Positions 43,054-52,315 of a stretch of DNA of 64,000 nucleotides are shown here, in pieces. Below the pieces are notes generated by a model that did not search any database, had not been told where the DNA came from, and saw nothing but the letters and a program-made list of their open reading frames with translations. Position 1 is the first letter of the stretch. Each line of letters starts with the position of its first letter. The translations under genes and the position numbers were made by a program. Origin of the DNA: Clostridium vitabionis (GTDB lineage Bacteria; Bacillota; Clostridia; Lachnospirales; Lachnospiraceae); contig NZ_JADKQA010000001.1 in assembly GCF_015351765.1 (NCBI RefSeq), positions 752,394 to 816,393 on the forward strand. The letters run 5' to 3'.

Positions 43054-44514
43054 ATGATGAATGATCTGGATAGAAAAAATAAAGAAACCGACGACAACAG
43101 CAGAATGAATCTTCCGGTTCCGGTGGAATCCGCAGGTTCTTCCCGCAGGGGGAGAAGCAGGCGGGACAGCCGGATGGCTCAGAGGGTGAAGAAGGCGGCG
43201 CTCTTCATGACCGGTGCCCTGGCCTTCGGCACCATCGCCGGCGGCGCCATGGTCGGCGTCAATGTGGCGGCAAGGACGGCGGGCATCACCTCCTCCGCAT
43301 CCGCGGGGAGTGCGGGGACGGCGGCCGCGGACAATGGTTCCTCGGGGAACAGCGGGATCGTCAATGCGGCGTACTCCGACACGGAAACCTCGGACAGCAC
43401 GGCAATGTCGGTCAGTGAGGTGACCAAAAAGGCCATGCCGTCTGTCGTCTCCATCACCAACAAGATCAAATACCAGCAGAACGGTTATTCCGCATTCGGA
43501 AGCTCTGACAACGCGCAGGACGCCGAGGAATCCGCGTCCGGATCCGGCGTGATCTTCGCCAAGACAGACAGTGAGCTTCTGATCGTCACGAACCACCACG
43601 TGGTCGAGGACACCAGCTCCCTCTCGGTGCAGTTTGTGGACGGTACGTCCGTCGATGCCTCGATCAAGGGGGAGGACGCCGACGCTGACCTCGCGGTCAT
43701 CGCGGTCAAGCTCTCCGACATTTCCTCCGACACGCTCGGCAAGATCAGTGTCGCGGAATTCGGCGATTCTGACAGCCTTGAGGTCGGCGACCAGGTCGTC
43801 GCGATCGGCAATGCCCTGGGCATCGGGCAGTCCGTGACGACGGGGATTATTTCCGCAAAGGACAAGGATATCTCGACATCGACCGGGACGGAGAGCGGGC
43901 TCCTGCAGACAGACGCGGCGATCAACCCCGGAAACTCCGGCGGCGCGCTCTTGAATATGCAGGGACAGGTGATCGGCATCAATGTCGCCAAATACTCGTC
44001 CACCGAGGTTGAGGGTATGGGCTATTCGATCCCGGCCAATAAGGTGAAGGAGATTGTGAACAGCCTCGCGTCAAAGACGACAAGAAGCACGACACTCAGC
44101 GCCTCCGAACAGGGATACCTCGGCGTGCAGGTGAGAACCATCGATTCGTCAACATCGGAGACCTACAAGATTCCGCAGGGCGTCTATGTGACCGGCCTCA
44201 TTTCCGGCGGTGCCGCCGAGAAAGCGGGCATAATGGAAAAGGACATCATCACCTCCTTCGACGGGCAGAGCGTGACCAGCGCGGATAACCTGACCGACCT
44301 GATCTCCCGGTATAAGGCCGGAGAGACCGTGACGGTGACCGTCGAGCGCCAGGATGGCAGCGGCAGCTATACCTCCAAGGACGTCTCCGTAACCCTGGGA
44401 AATAAGCCCGCGGAGAGCCAGGACAGCACCTCAGGGGAGAGCGGCCAGGGGGAGATTCAGCAGAACGGCAATGGCATCCTCGGCGGCCTGTTCCCCTACT
44501 ACGGGCTCTACTGA
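43054..44514 (+). CDS. htrA: HtrA/DegP-like serine protease with PDZ domain
   Basis: Membrane-anchored quality-control protease. 486 residues from the ATG eight bases after GGAGG. Cytoplasmic N-terminus rich in Arg, one membrane helix near residues 47-72, a Ser/Gly/Asn linker, then the trypsin-like domain with catalytic H182 (TNHHVV), D212 (DADLAVI) and S295 (GNSGGAL), and one C-terminal PDZ domain. An earlier in-frame ATG at 43006 lacks a ribosome binding site. Strong terminator follows. Confidence 0.94.
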   Translation: MMNDLDRKNKETDDNSRMNLPVPVESAGSSRRGRSRRDSRMAQRVKKAALFMTGALAFGTIAGGAMVGVNVAARTAGITSSASAGSAGTAAADNGSSGNSGIVNAAYSDTETSDSTAMSVSEVTKKAMPSVVSITNKIKYQQNGYSAFGSSDNAQDAEESASGSGVIFAKTDSELLIVTNHHVVEDTSSLSVQFVDGTSVDASIKGEDADADLAVIAVKLSDISSDTLGKISVAEFGDSDSLEVGDQVVAIGNALGIGQSVTTGIISAKDKDISTSTGTESGLLQTDAAINPGNSGGALLNMQGQVIGINVAKYSSTEVEGMGYSIPANKVKEIVNSLASKTTRSTTLSASEQGYLGVQVRTIDSSTSETYKIPQGVYVTGLISGGAAEKAGIMEKDIITSFDGQSVTSADNLTDLISRYKAGETVTVTVERQDGSGSYTSKDVSVTLGNKPAESQDSTSGESGQGEIQQNGNGILGGLFPYYGLY

Positions 44515-44600
44515 TTGTACGGGCGGGGAGTCCTGTGAAAAACTCCTCGGCGTATAAAGTCAAATTGCACACAGAATTTCCTGACACCTTTTTTCCCGAA

Positions 44601-44645
44601 GCGGCAGCCGCCGCGGCCTTTACTCCGCGGCGGCTGCCGCTTTTT
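44601..44645 (+). terminator. htrA terminator
   Basis: A perfect 16-bp GC-rich stem (GCGGCAGCCGCCGCGG and its complement, 8-nt loop at 44617-44624) followed by five T. Confidence 0.93.
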
Positions 44646-44662
44646 GGCGTGCATGGACTTCC

Positions 44663-44691
44663 TTGCAACAAGTTTCCCGGGATGCTAAAAT
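44663..44691 (+). promoter_or_regulatory. Promoter of the TIGR01906 gene
   Basis: -35 TTGCAA (44663-44668), 17-bp spacer, -10 TAAAAT (44686-44691). Confidence 0.72.
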
Positions 44692-44735
44692 AGAACCCGC
44701 GATTCAGGAATTTTGAGCCCAAAATGGAGTGCGTG

Positions 44736-45497
44736 ATGAAAAAGCTGTTTACCGGTGCCGGCGCGGCCGTCTTTTCGCTGCTGATCTTATTTGTCCTTCT
44801 GATCACCTCGGTGGAGGCGGTCTGCTACTGGACGCCGGGCATCTACCGGAAGGAATTCGCGAAATATGACTGTCCCCGCCTTCTCCGGCACTACTGCGGG
44901 GAGGTCATGGATCTTGACGGCCTGGACCAAGTGATGGACCAGACGATGGCCTTCCTCAGGGGAAACCGGGATGACCTTACCGTCATTGTCCCGATCGACG
45001 GGCGGGAACAGGAATTTTATAACGACGAGGAAATTTCCCACATGACGGACGTCCGGAATCTCTTTCTCCTCTGTATCAGGCTCCGCCGCGCGGCTTTCCT
45101 CCTCGCCCTCGCGATTGCCCTGGCCTTCTGGAAAGGCTTCGGCCGCGGCACGGCGGGGATTCTGGGAAGAGGCTTCTTCTGGACCTCCCTCGCGGTCTTT
45201 GCCCTTGCTGCCGGGACAAGCCTTCTCATCTCCACAGATTTTGACCGGTATTTTACAATTTTTCACGAAATTTTCTTTAGCCAGGGCAACTGGATGTTTG
45301 ACCCGAGGACAAGCCGGATGATCGATATCATGCCGGAGGAATTCTTCATGGATCTCGCGCTCCGCATCGCGGTCACCTTCCTCGCCGCCTCGGCGGCGCT
45401 TCTCCTTCTGGCCAGGTTTCTCGGCAGGAGCGCAGACATGAAGAAGATGCCGGTGGAAGATTCTTCGGCCGGGGATCACCCGCGGCAGCTGCCTTAA
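44736..45497 (+). CDS. TIGR01906/DUF1461 family integral membrane protein
   Basis: 253 residues. Hydrophobic helices near residues 6-28, 107-127, 141-162 and 212-235 with a soluble loop (residues 30-100) between the first and second. Family members occur in Firmicutes near cell envelope genes; function unknown. Start MKKLFTGAG is set by GGAG six bases upstream of the ATG; an ATG four codons earlier has no site. Nineteen bp before the COG2509 flavoprotein gene. Confidence 0.82.
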   Translation: MKKLFTGAGAAVFSLLILFVLLITSVEAVCYWTPGIYRKEFAKYDCPRLLRHYCGEVMDLDGLDQVMDQTMAFLRGNRDDLTVIVPIDGREQEFYNDEEISHMTDVRNLFLLCIRLRRAAFLLALAIALAFWKGFGRGTAGILGRGFFWTSLAVFALAAGTSLLISTDFDRYFTIFHEIFFSQGNWMFDPRTSRMIDIMPEEFFMDLALRIAVTFLAASAALLLLARFLGRSADMKKMPVEDSSAGDHPRQLP

Positions 45498-45515
45498 GGA
45501 TGAAGGAGGAATAGA

Positions 45516-47201
45516 ATGATTCGAATCAACCAGATCCGCCTCGGGCTGGACGAGCCGGAGGAAATTCTCCGGAGCCGGGCGGCAAGGCTTCTCCGCATCC
45601 CGGAAGACCGTATTCTCGAGGTGCGCATTGTCCGCAGGTCGATCGACGCGAGAAAGAAGCCGCTGATCTTTTACAGTTACACTGTTGATGTCCGCGTCCG
45701 GGGAAATGAAGCCGCGGCGGTCAGGAAGGCCGGGAACCGGAACATCGCGATTGTGCAGATGAAGCCCTACCATTTTCCCGGCGGAAACCGCGGAGCGGGG
45801 CGGACGCCGCTCCGGCACCGACCTGTCGTCATCGGCTTCGGCCCTGCCGGGATGTTTGCCGCGAGGATGCTCGCGGAGGCGGGATACGCCCCGCTCGTTC
45901 TCGAGCGGGGGGATGATGTGGAGACGCGGACCCGGAAGGTGCGCTCCTTCTGGTCTGGCGGGAAGCTCGACCCGGAATCCAATGTCCAGTTCGGAGAGGG
46001 CGGCGCGGGGACATTTTCCGACGGGAAGCTCAACACCATGGTCAGGGATCCGGACGGGAGAAACCGCAAGGTTCTGGAGATTTTCGCCGAGGCAGGCGCC
46101 GACCCGGAGATCCTGACTGTCCATAATCCCCATATCGGCACCGATGTGCTCGCCTCCGTCGTCCGCGCCATCCGGGAGGACATCATCCGCATGGGCGGCG
46201 AGGTCCGCTTCGGGGCCAAGGTCACAGACATCGGCGTCGAGGACGGAAAGATCGTCTCGGTGACCGCCGGCGGCAGGGTGATCCCCGCTGAGGTTGTGAT
46301 TCTCGCGCCGGGACATTCCGCCAGGGATACTTTCACCATGCTTGCCGGAAAACATCTGCGGATGGCCGCGAAGCCCTTCGCGGTCGGTGTCCGCGTCCAG
46401 CACCCGCAGGCGATGATCAATCTCTGCCAGTATGGCAGGGAGGATGCGGGAGCGCTGGGGCCGGCTTCCTACAAGCTGACCCATCAGGCCGGGGACGGGC
46501 GCGGCGTCTATTCCTTCTGCATGTGCCCCGGCGGCTCTGTCGTCAATGCCTCCTCCGAGCGGGGTCTTCTCGCGGTGAACGGGATGAGCAGCCACGCGAG
46601 AGACAGCGGAACCGCGAACAGTGCGATCGTCGTCACTGTCACCGAGAAAGATTTCCGCGGGACTTACGCGGCAGGGGAGGCGAAGTTTTCCGCGGAGAAG
46701 GCAGGGGAAGATCCGGAAAATGCGGAGAACCTTTCCGGCCTGCTCCCGCTCGCCGGCATGGAATTTCAGCGGCAGCTGGAGCGGCGCGCCTACGAGGCCG
46801 GGCAGGGGAAGATTCCTGTCCAGCTCTACGGGGATTTCCGGGAAAATCGGATTTCCCGGGATTTTGGCGGTGTCACCCCGGTCTTCAGCGGGCAGTACGC
46901 GTTCGGCGATGTCCGGGGCATCTTCCCGGAGGAGATCCAGCAGGCGCTCCTCGAGGGGATGGCTGCCTTCGGCGGAAAAATCCGCGGCTTCGACCGGGCG
47001 GACGCGGTCCTCGCCGGCGTCGAGAGCCGGACCTCATCGCCCGTCCGAATCCCGCGGAATGGGGCATTCGAGGCGGAGATCGGCGGCCTCTATCCCTGCG
47101 GGGAGGGAGCGGGTTATGCCGGCGGCATCACCTCCGCCGCCATGGACGGGATCAAGGCCGCGGAGGCGGTCGCGGAAAAATACCGCCCGGACTTCCTGTA
47201 A
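45516..47201 (+). CDS. COG2509 FAD-dependent dehydrogenase
   Basis: 561 residues. N-terminal domain of about 100 residues beginning MIRINQIRLGLDEPEE, then FAD-binding GFGPAGMFAARMLAEAG from about residue 107 and the conserved NVQFGEGGAGTFSDGKLNT and CEGAGYAGGITSAAMDG-like CGEGAGYAGGI at the C-terminus. A large, widespread flavoprotein family of unsettled function, sometimes proposed to act in metal or cofactor metabolism. AAGGAGGA precedes the ATG. Next gene is a folate enzyme, 41 bp away. Confidence 0.88.
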   Translation: MIRINQIRLGLDEPEEILRSRAARLLRIPEDRILEVRIVRRSIDARKKPLIFYSYTVDVRVRGNEAAAVRKAGNRNIAIVQMKPYHFPGGNRGAGRTPLRHRPVVIGFGPAGMFAARMLAEAGYAPLVLERGDDVETRTRKVRSFWSGGKLDPESNVQFGEGGAGTFSDGKLNTMVRDPDGRNRKVLEIFAEAGADPEILTVHNPHIGTDVLASVVRAIREDIIRMGGEVRFGAKVTDIGVEDGKIVSVTAGGRVIPAEVVILAPGHSARDTFTMLAGKHLRMAAKPFAVGVRVQHPQAMINLCQYGREDAGALGPASYKLTHQAGDGRGVYSFCMCPGGSVVNASSERGLLAVNGMSSHARDSGTANSAIVVTVTEKDFRGTYAAGEAKFSAEKAGEDPENAENLSGLLPLAGMEFQRQLERRAYEAGQGKIPVQLYGDFRENRISRDFGGVTPVFSGQYAFGDVRGIFPEEIQQALLEGMAAFGGKIRGFDRADAVLAGVESRTSSPVRIPRNGAFEAEIGGLYPCGEGAGYAGGITSAAMDGIKAAEAVAEKYRPDFL

Positions 47202-47242
47202 TCCGTGAAATAGGCAGTAAGAAGATCGCAGAGGAGAAGATC

Positions 47243-47827
47243 ATGGATATCCAAGCAGAAAAAGACGCCATCCGAAGACAAGTATTCGCCGGGCGCCTTG
47301 ACATCGACCCGACCGAGAAGGCCGTCTGGGACGCCGCCGTGGCGAACCGGATCCTTTCCCTCCTCCCGGAGGGCACGCGGGTGGTCTGCGCCTATGTCAG
47401 CGTGCGCGGCGAGACCGGCACGGAGGAGCTCATCCGTAAGCTCAGGGCTTCCCGGATCCGCGTCGCCTTGCCTCGGGTCATCCCCGGCCCGGAGCGGCGG
47501 ATGCGCTTCTTTATCCCCAGACGGGAGTCTGATCTCGAAATCAGCCGGTTCGGCATTCCCGAGCCGAGGATGAGCGAGGAGGAACTGGGAGACCCGACCT
47601 GCCCGGTGATTGTTCCCGGAGTTGCCTTCTCCGACCGGGGCGCCCGAATCGGCTATGGCGCAGGCTATTACGACTGCTTTTTTGCGCGTGAGCCTGGGCA
47701 TATGACCATCGCCTGCGCGTATGACTTCCAGGTTTTCCCCGAGGCTGTCCATCCGGTGTTCTCCGCCGACCCGCGGGATGTCCGCATGCAGAAGCTGGTG
47801 ACCCCCTCGCGGCTTTATACGTTCTGA
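47243..47827 (+). CDS. fthC: 5-formyltetrahydrofolate cyclo-ligase
   Basis: Converts 5-formyl-THF to 5,10-methenyl-THF using ATP, returning storage folate to the one-carbon pool. 194 residues. ATP-binding stretch around EKDAIRRQV and the conserved RIGYGAGYYD motif with G-Y-G-x-G-Y-Y-D. The frame is open far upstream inside the neighbouring gene; ATG 47243 is chosen because GAGGAGAAG precedes it and it gives a normal-length protein. Confidence 0.93.
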   Translation: MDIQAEKDAIRRQVFAGRLDIDPTEKAVWDAAVANRILSLLPEGTRVVCAYVSVRGETGTEELIRKLRASRIRVALPRVIPGPERRMRFFIPRRESDLEISRFGIPEPRMSEEELGDPTCPVIVPGVAFSDRGARIGYGAGYYDCFFAREPGHMTIACAYDFQVFPEAVHPVFSADPRDVRMQKLVTPSRLYTF

Positions 47828-47841
47828 GCCGCATCATTCCG

Positions 47842-47947
47842 GGTTGGCGCAGCATCCGCGGCCGGCTGGCTTTTCCCGGTTGGCGCGGCATCCGCGGCCG
47901 GCTGGCTTTTCCCGGTTGGCGCAGCATCCGCGTCCAGCTTCCATCCC
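47842..47947. repeat. Tandem 36-bp repeats (two full units and one partial)
   Basis: Units at 47842-47877 and 47878-47913 differ by one base (GCAG vs GCGG) and begin GGTTGGCGCAGCATCCGCG; a third, degraded unit runs 47914-47947. Located right after the fthC stop. 36 bp is divisible by three and the repeats are open on the minus strand, but no start codon or ribosome binding site supports a gene. Not a CRISPR: no spacers. Confidence 0.9.
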
Positions 47948-47968
47948 GGAAACTGCATCCGCGCTATC

Positions 47969-47997
47969 TTGCGAAATTTCGGCCAATGCGGTATGAT
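47969..47997 (+). promoter_or_regulatory. miaB promoter
   Basis: -35 TTGCGA (47969-47974), 17-bp spacer, -10 TATGAT (47992-47997). Transcription would start near 48004, just before a terminator-like hairpin. Confidence 0.55.
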
Positions 47998-48017
47998 AAT
48001 TTATTGCGCGTTAACTA

Positions 48018-48041
48018 CGCGGCGTAAAGCCGCGATTTTTT
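48018..48041 (+). terminator. Terminator-like hairpin in the miaB leader
   Basis: CGCGGC (48018-48023), GTAAA loop, GCCGCG (48029-48034), then A and six T. It ends 15 bases before the miaB ATG. A competing stem CGCGT (48007-48011) with ACGCG (48017-48021) shares the left arm, giving the layout of an attenuator; it may instead just terminate upstream transcription. Confidence 0.6.
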
Positions 48042-48056
48042 CTTCTGGAGCAGCAA

Positions 48057-49517
48057 ATGACCAATTTTGATTATGACAGCATCGACCTCTCCGCGCTTCC
48101 GCCGGAGACAGAGCCGGCAAGGCAGCGGTATTTCATCGCGAGGCTCCGCCGGTGGACGAAGAAAAGGGAGCAGGAGCTGGGAAGGCCGGTAACCGCCTGC
48201 GTCACCTCCTTCGGCTGCCAGATGAATGCCCATGACTCGGAAAAGCTTTCCGGCGTGCTGCTGGCATCGGGATTTCATCCCGCGGACAGCGAGGACGCCG
48301 ATTTTGTCATCTACAACACCTGCACGGTGCGGGAAAATGCGGACCAGCGCGTCTACGGACGCCTGGGCAGGGCAGGCAGCATCCGGAGGCGGCGCCCCGG
48401 CATGATGATCGCCCTGACCGGCTGCATGATGCAGGAAAAGCCGGTGATCGAGAAGCTGAAAAAGAGCTACCCGTTCGTGGATATCATTTTCGGCAACAAA
48501 AACAACTATAAGCTTGCGGAGCTGATCGCGGAGCACATCGACAGCGGAAAACAGGTGATCGACATCCTCGACGGCAACCGGAAAATTGTCGAGGACCTGC
48601 CGGCAGAGCACAAGTATTCCTTCAAATCCGGCGTGAATATTATGTACGGCTGCAACAACTTCTGCAGCTACTGCATCGTCCCGTATGTGACCGGGAGGGA
48701 GCAGAGCCGCCGCCCTGAGGATATCCTGGGCGAGGTGCGCGACCTCGCCGCCCACGGCGTGGTGGAGGTCATGCTGCTCGGGCAGAATGTCAATTCGTAC
48801 GGAAAGACGCTGGAAACCCCGGTGACCTTTGCGCAGCTCCTCCGGGAGGTCGAGAAGGTTCCGGGAATCCGCCGCATCCGTTTCATGACCCCGCACCCGA
48901 AGGATCTCTCCGACGAGCTGATCGACACCATGGCGGGGAGCACGAAGATCTGCCGCCACGTGCACCTGCCGCTCCAGTCCGGGAGCAGCAGGATTCTCGA
49001 AAAGATGAACCGGCACTACACCAAAGAGCAGTATCTCGCCCTGGTGCGGAAAATCCGGGAGCGGATTCCCGGCGTCTCCGTCACGGCAGACATCATCGTG
49101 GGCTTCCCCGGGGAGACCGAGGAGGATTTTCGGGAAACCCTCGATGTCGTGAGAAAGGCAGCCTTTGACGGCGCGTTCACCTTCCTCTACTCCAAGCGGA
49201 GCGGGACGCCTGCTGCCCGGATGGAGGACCAGGTGCCGGGGGACGTCATGAAATACCGCTTTGACAGGCTCCTCGCCCTGATGCAGGAGGTCGGCTCGGC
49301 GATGTGCGAAAAGCATGTCGGCGAAGTCCAGGAGGTCCTGGTGGACGGGGCAGACGACCACCGGGCAGGCTGGGTCAGCGGCCGGTTAAGCAACAATACG
49401 CTGGTTCATTTTCCGGGAAGCGCGGAGCTTTCCGGCAGGTTCGTGAATGTCCGTCTCGATCAGTCCAAGGGATTTTATTATCTCGGCACCTTTTCCGGTA
49501 TGGCCGACGAAAGGTAG
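48057..49517 (+). CDS. miaB: tRNA-2-methylthio-N6-dimethylallyladenosine synthase MiaB
   Basis: Adds a methylthio group to i6A37 of tRNAs after MiaA, whose gene ends the same cluster. 486 residues: N-terminal cluster domain with SFGCQMNAHDSEK, radical SAM motif CNNFCSYC (C199, C203, C206) followed by IVPYVTGREQSR, and a C-terminal TRAM domain. Start ATG 48057 with a weak GGAGCAG site. Only 7 bp before mutS. Confidence 0.97.
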   Translation: MTNFDYDSIDLSALPPETEPARQRYFIARLRRWTKKREQELGRPVTACVTSFGCQMNAHDSEKLSGVLLASGFHPADSEDADFVIYNTCTVRENADQRVYGRLGRAGSIRRRRPGMMIALTGCMMQEKPVIEKLKKSYPFVDIIFGNKNNYKLAELIAEHIDSGKQVIDILDGNRKIVEDLPAEHKYSFKSGVNIMYGCNNFCSYCIVPYVTGREQSRRPEDILGEVRDLAAHGVVEVMLLGQNVNSYGKTLETPVTFAQLLREVEKVPGIRRIRFMTPHPKDLSDELIDTMAGSTKICRHVHLPLQSGSSRILEKMNRHYTKEQYLALVRKIRERIPGVSVTADIIVGFPGETEEDFRETLDVVRKAAFDGAFTFLYSKRSGTPAARMEDQVPGDVMKYRFDRLLALMQEVGSAMCEKHVGEVQEVLVDGADDHRAGWVSGRLSNNTLVHFPGSAELSGRFVNVRLDQSKGFYYLGTFSGMADER

Positions 49518-49524
49518 GTAAATT

Positions 49525-52179
49525 TTGGCGCTTTCCCCGATGATGCAGCATTATCTGGAGATGAAGAAGCAGTATCCCGACTGTCTTCTTCTCTACCGGA
49601 TCGGTGATTTCTACGAAATGTTTTTCGAAGACGCGAAGACGGCTTCCCGGGAGCTTGAGCTCACGCTGACGGGCAAGGACTGCGGCCTGCCCGAGCGGGC
49701 GCCCATGTGCGGAGTGCCGTTCCACGCCGTCGAGCCGTATATCGCGAAACTCGTGAAGCGCGGCTATAAGTGCGCGATCGCCGAACAGATGGAGGATCCG
49801 AAGCTCGCCAAGGGGTTAGTCAAGCGGGCGGTTATCCGCGTGGTCACCCCGGGAACCCTGATGGGGGAAAATGATATCGAGGCGTCGCGGAACAATTATC
49901 TCATGAGCATCTTCGCGATCGATTCCTCCTTCGGCATCGCGGTCTCCGACGTCAGCACCGGCGATTTCCTCGTCACCGATGTCGGGACAAGGCGGGCACT
50001 TCTCGACGAGATCAGCCGTTTCGAGCCCGCCGAGATCATCGGGAACAATGCGCTCTTTATGAGCGGCATCGACCTGGACGCGCTGAGGGAGAAGATCGGC
50101 GTAAGCATTTCCCAGCGGGAAAATGACGATTTCGCCGAGGATGCCTGCCGGGATATCCTGAAAGAGCACTTTAAGGTCGCTGACCTCGCGGGGCTCGGGC
50201 TCTCGGATTTTCCGAACGGGACCATCGCCGCCGGCGCGGCGCTCCGCTATATCTATGAGACACAGAAAAACCACGCGGAGCACATCACCACGCTCCGGGT
50301 GTACACCGCCGGCGAGTACATGATGCTGGACACCTCATCCCGGCGGAATCTCGAGCTCACGGAGACGCTCCGGGAAAAGCAGAAGAAAGGCACCCTGCTG
50401 TGGGTTCTCGACCGGACAAAGACGGCTATGGGCGGGCGGCTGCTCCGCACCCTGGTCGAGCAGCCGCTGATCAGCCGGGAACAGATCATAGCCCGGCAGG
50501 ACGCCGTGGACGAGCTGAACATGAATTATATTTCCCGGGAGGAGCTCACCGAATACCTCTCGGCGATCTATGACCTGGAGCGGCTGGTCGGCAGGATCAG
50601 CTGCCGCACGGCAAATCCCCGGGACCTGGTCGCCCTCGGGAAGTCCCTCGACATGCTGGAGCCGATCCGGGAACAGCTGAAAGCCTTCACCTCCCCGTTA
50701 CTTAAGAAAACCGCCGGGGAGATTGACCCGCTGGAGGACATCCGGAAGCTCATCGCCGACGCCATCGCGGATGACCCGCCGGTCATGCTCCGGGAGGGCG
50801 GCATCATCCGGGAAGGCTACAGCAAAGAGGCGGATGAGCTCCGCCACGCGAAAACCGACGGGAAAACCTGGCTCGCGGAGCTGGAGAACAGCGAGCGGGA
50901 GAAGACCGGGATACGGAACCTCAAAATCAAGTACAACAAGGTATTCGGCTACTATTTTGAGGTGACCAACAGCTTCCGGGAACAGGTTCCTGACTACTTC
51001 ATCCGGAAGCAGACGCTGGTCAACGCCGAGCGGTACACCACGGCGGAGCTCCAGGCAACCGAGGAGAAGATCCTCGGCTCCGCGGACAAGCTCAATTCCC
51101 TGGAATTTGCGCTGTTCGGGGAGGTCCGGGACAAGACTGCCGCGGAGGCCGCGCGGATCCAGAAGAGCGCCCGGGCCATCGCTGTTCTCGATGTCCTGAT
51201 TTCCTTCTCCAGCGTGGCCGCCAGGTACGGCTACGTCAAGCCGTCGATCAACGACAAGGGCGTCATCCGCATCAAAAACGGGAGACATCCGGTGGTCGAG
51301 CGGATGATGAAGGATCATATGTTCGTCGCGAACGATACGCTCCTCGACAACGGGAAAAACCGCTTCGCGATCATCACCGGCCCCAACATGGCCGGAAAAT
51401 CCACCTACATGCGGCAGACCGCGCTGATCACCCTGATGGCGCAGATCGGCTCCTTTGTCCCGGCGGACGAGGCCGATATCGGCATCTGTGACCGGATATT
51501 CACCCGGGTCGGCGCCTCCGATGACCTGGCCTCCGGCCAGTCAACCTTCATGGTGGAGATGACGGAGGTCGCCAACATCCTCCGGAACGCGACGAAAAAC
51601 AGCCTCATCATTCTCGACGAGATCGGGCGCGGGACGAGCACGCTGGACGGGATGGCGATTGCCTGGGCGGTTGTCGAGTATGTCTCATCAGCCAGGACCC
51701 TCGGCGCCAAGACGCTGTTCGCCACGCACTACCACGAGCTCACGGAGCTTGAGGGGTCGATCCCCGGCGTCATGAATTACAGTATCGCCGTCCGGGAACA
51801 GGGGGACGAGATCATTTTCCTCAGGAAGATTGTCCGGGGGAGCGCGGACAAGAGCTACGGCATCCAGGTGGCGAAGCTCGCCGGCGTCCCGGAGGCGGTC
51901 ATCCGCCGGGCAAAGGAGATCCTGGAGGGGCTCTCGGACGCGGACATCACCGAGCGGGCGAAGGAGCTTGCCGACGGGGCTTCACAGAACCGCAGGAAGA
52001 TCGAGAAGCCGGACGATGTGGACCGCGGCCAGCTTTCCTTCTCCGACACCGTGGACACGGAGGCGATCCTCAAGGAGATCATGGCGCTCAATGTCAACCA
52101 GATGTCGCCGCTCGAGGCGCTCAATGAGCTCGACCGCCTGCAGATGAGGCTCAAAAACCGCTGGCAGGAGAAAATGTGA
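49525..52179 (+). CDS. mutS: DNA mismatch repair protein MutS
   Basis: Recognises mismatches and small loops and recruits MutL. 884 residues: mismatch-binding domain with F29-Y30-E31 in IGDFYEMF, connector, core/clamp, and C-terminal ATPase with Walker A GPNMAGKST from residue 619 and LDEIGRGTSTLDG. The start is TTG at 49525, which alone preserves the conserved MALSPMMQHYLEMK N-terminus; the first ATG lacks a ribosome binding site. The rare start codon may keep levels low. Confidence 0.96.
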   Translation: MALSPMMQHYLEMKKQYPDCLLLYRIGDFYEMFFEDAKTASRELELTLTGKDCGLPERAPMCGVPFHAVEPYIAKLVKRGYKCAIAEQMEDPKLAKGLVKRAVIRVVTPGTLMGENDIEASRNNYLMSIFAIDSSFGIAVSDVSTGDFLVTDVGTRRALLDEISRFEPAEIIGNNALFMSGIDLDALREKIGVSISQRENDDFAEDACRDILKEHFKVADLAGLGLSDFPNGTIAAGAALRYIYETQKNHAEHITTLRVYTAGEYMMLDTSSRRNLELTETLREKQKKGTLLWVLDRTKTAMGGRLLRTLVEQPLISREQIIARQDAVDELNMNYISREELTEYLSAIYDLERLVGRISCRTANPRDLVALGKSLDMLEPIREQLKAFTSPLLKKTAGEIDPLEDIRKLIADAIADDPPVMLREGGIIREGYSKEADELRHAKTDGKTWLAELENSEREKTGIRNLKIKYNKVFGYYFEVTNSFREQVPDYFIRKQTLVNAERYTTAELQATEEKILGSADKLNSLEFALFGEVRDKTAAEAARIQKSARAIAVLDVLISFSSVAARYGYVKPSINDKGVIRIKNGRHPVVERMMKDHMFVANDTLLDNGKNRFAIITGPNMAGKSTYMRQTALITLMAQIGSFVPADEADIGICDRIFTRVGASDDLASGQSTFMVEMTEVANILRNATKNSLIILDEIGRGTSTLDGMAIAWAVVEYVSSARTLGAKTLFATHYHELTELEGSIPGVMNYSIAVREQGDEIIFLRKIVRGSADKSYGIQVAKLAGVPEAVIRRAKEILEGLSDADITERAKELADGASQNRRKIEKPDDVDRGQLSFSDTVDTEAILKEIMALNVNQMSPLEALNELDRLQMRLKNRWQEKM

Positions 52180-52246
52180 GTGAAGGGAGGCTTCGCCCAC
52201 AGGCTGCCGGAAGGCCGCGGGCGGGGCTCCCTTTGCCAAGGCCGCA

Positions 52247-52274
52247 GGCGCCGCGGGGAAGGATTCCCGGCGCC
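52247..52274 (+). other. GC-rich hairpin between mutS and mutL
   Basis: GGCGCC (52247-52252) and GGCGCC (52269-52274) with paired GGG/CCC inside. No T-run follows, so it may slow rather than stop transcription into mutL. Confidence 0.35.
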
Positions 52275-52315
52275 GCGGACGAGCTGCCCCGGATCCCCGG
52301 AGGGAGGAGGAATTT

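Noticed and set aside
46523-47242. Upstream extension of the 5-formyl-THF cyclo-ligase gene
   Set aside because: It lies in another frame inside the COG2509 gene and is Arg/Gly-rich shadow sequence; a good ribosome binding site precedes ATG 47243.
47842-47947. Possible CRISPR array
   Set aside because: The units are contiguous with no unique spacers, there are only three, and no cas gene is in the window.
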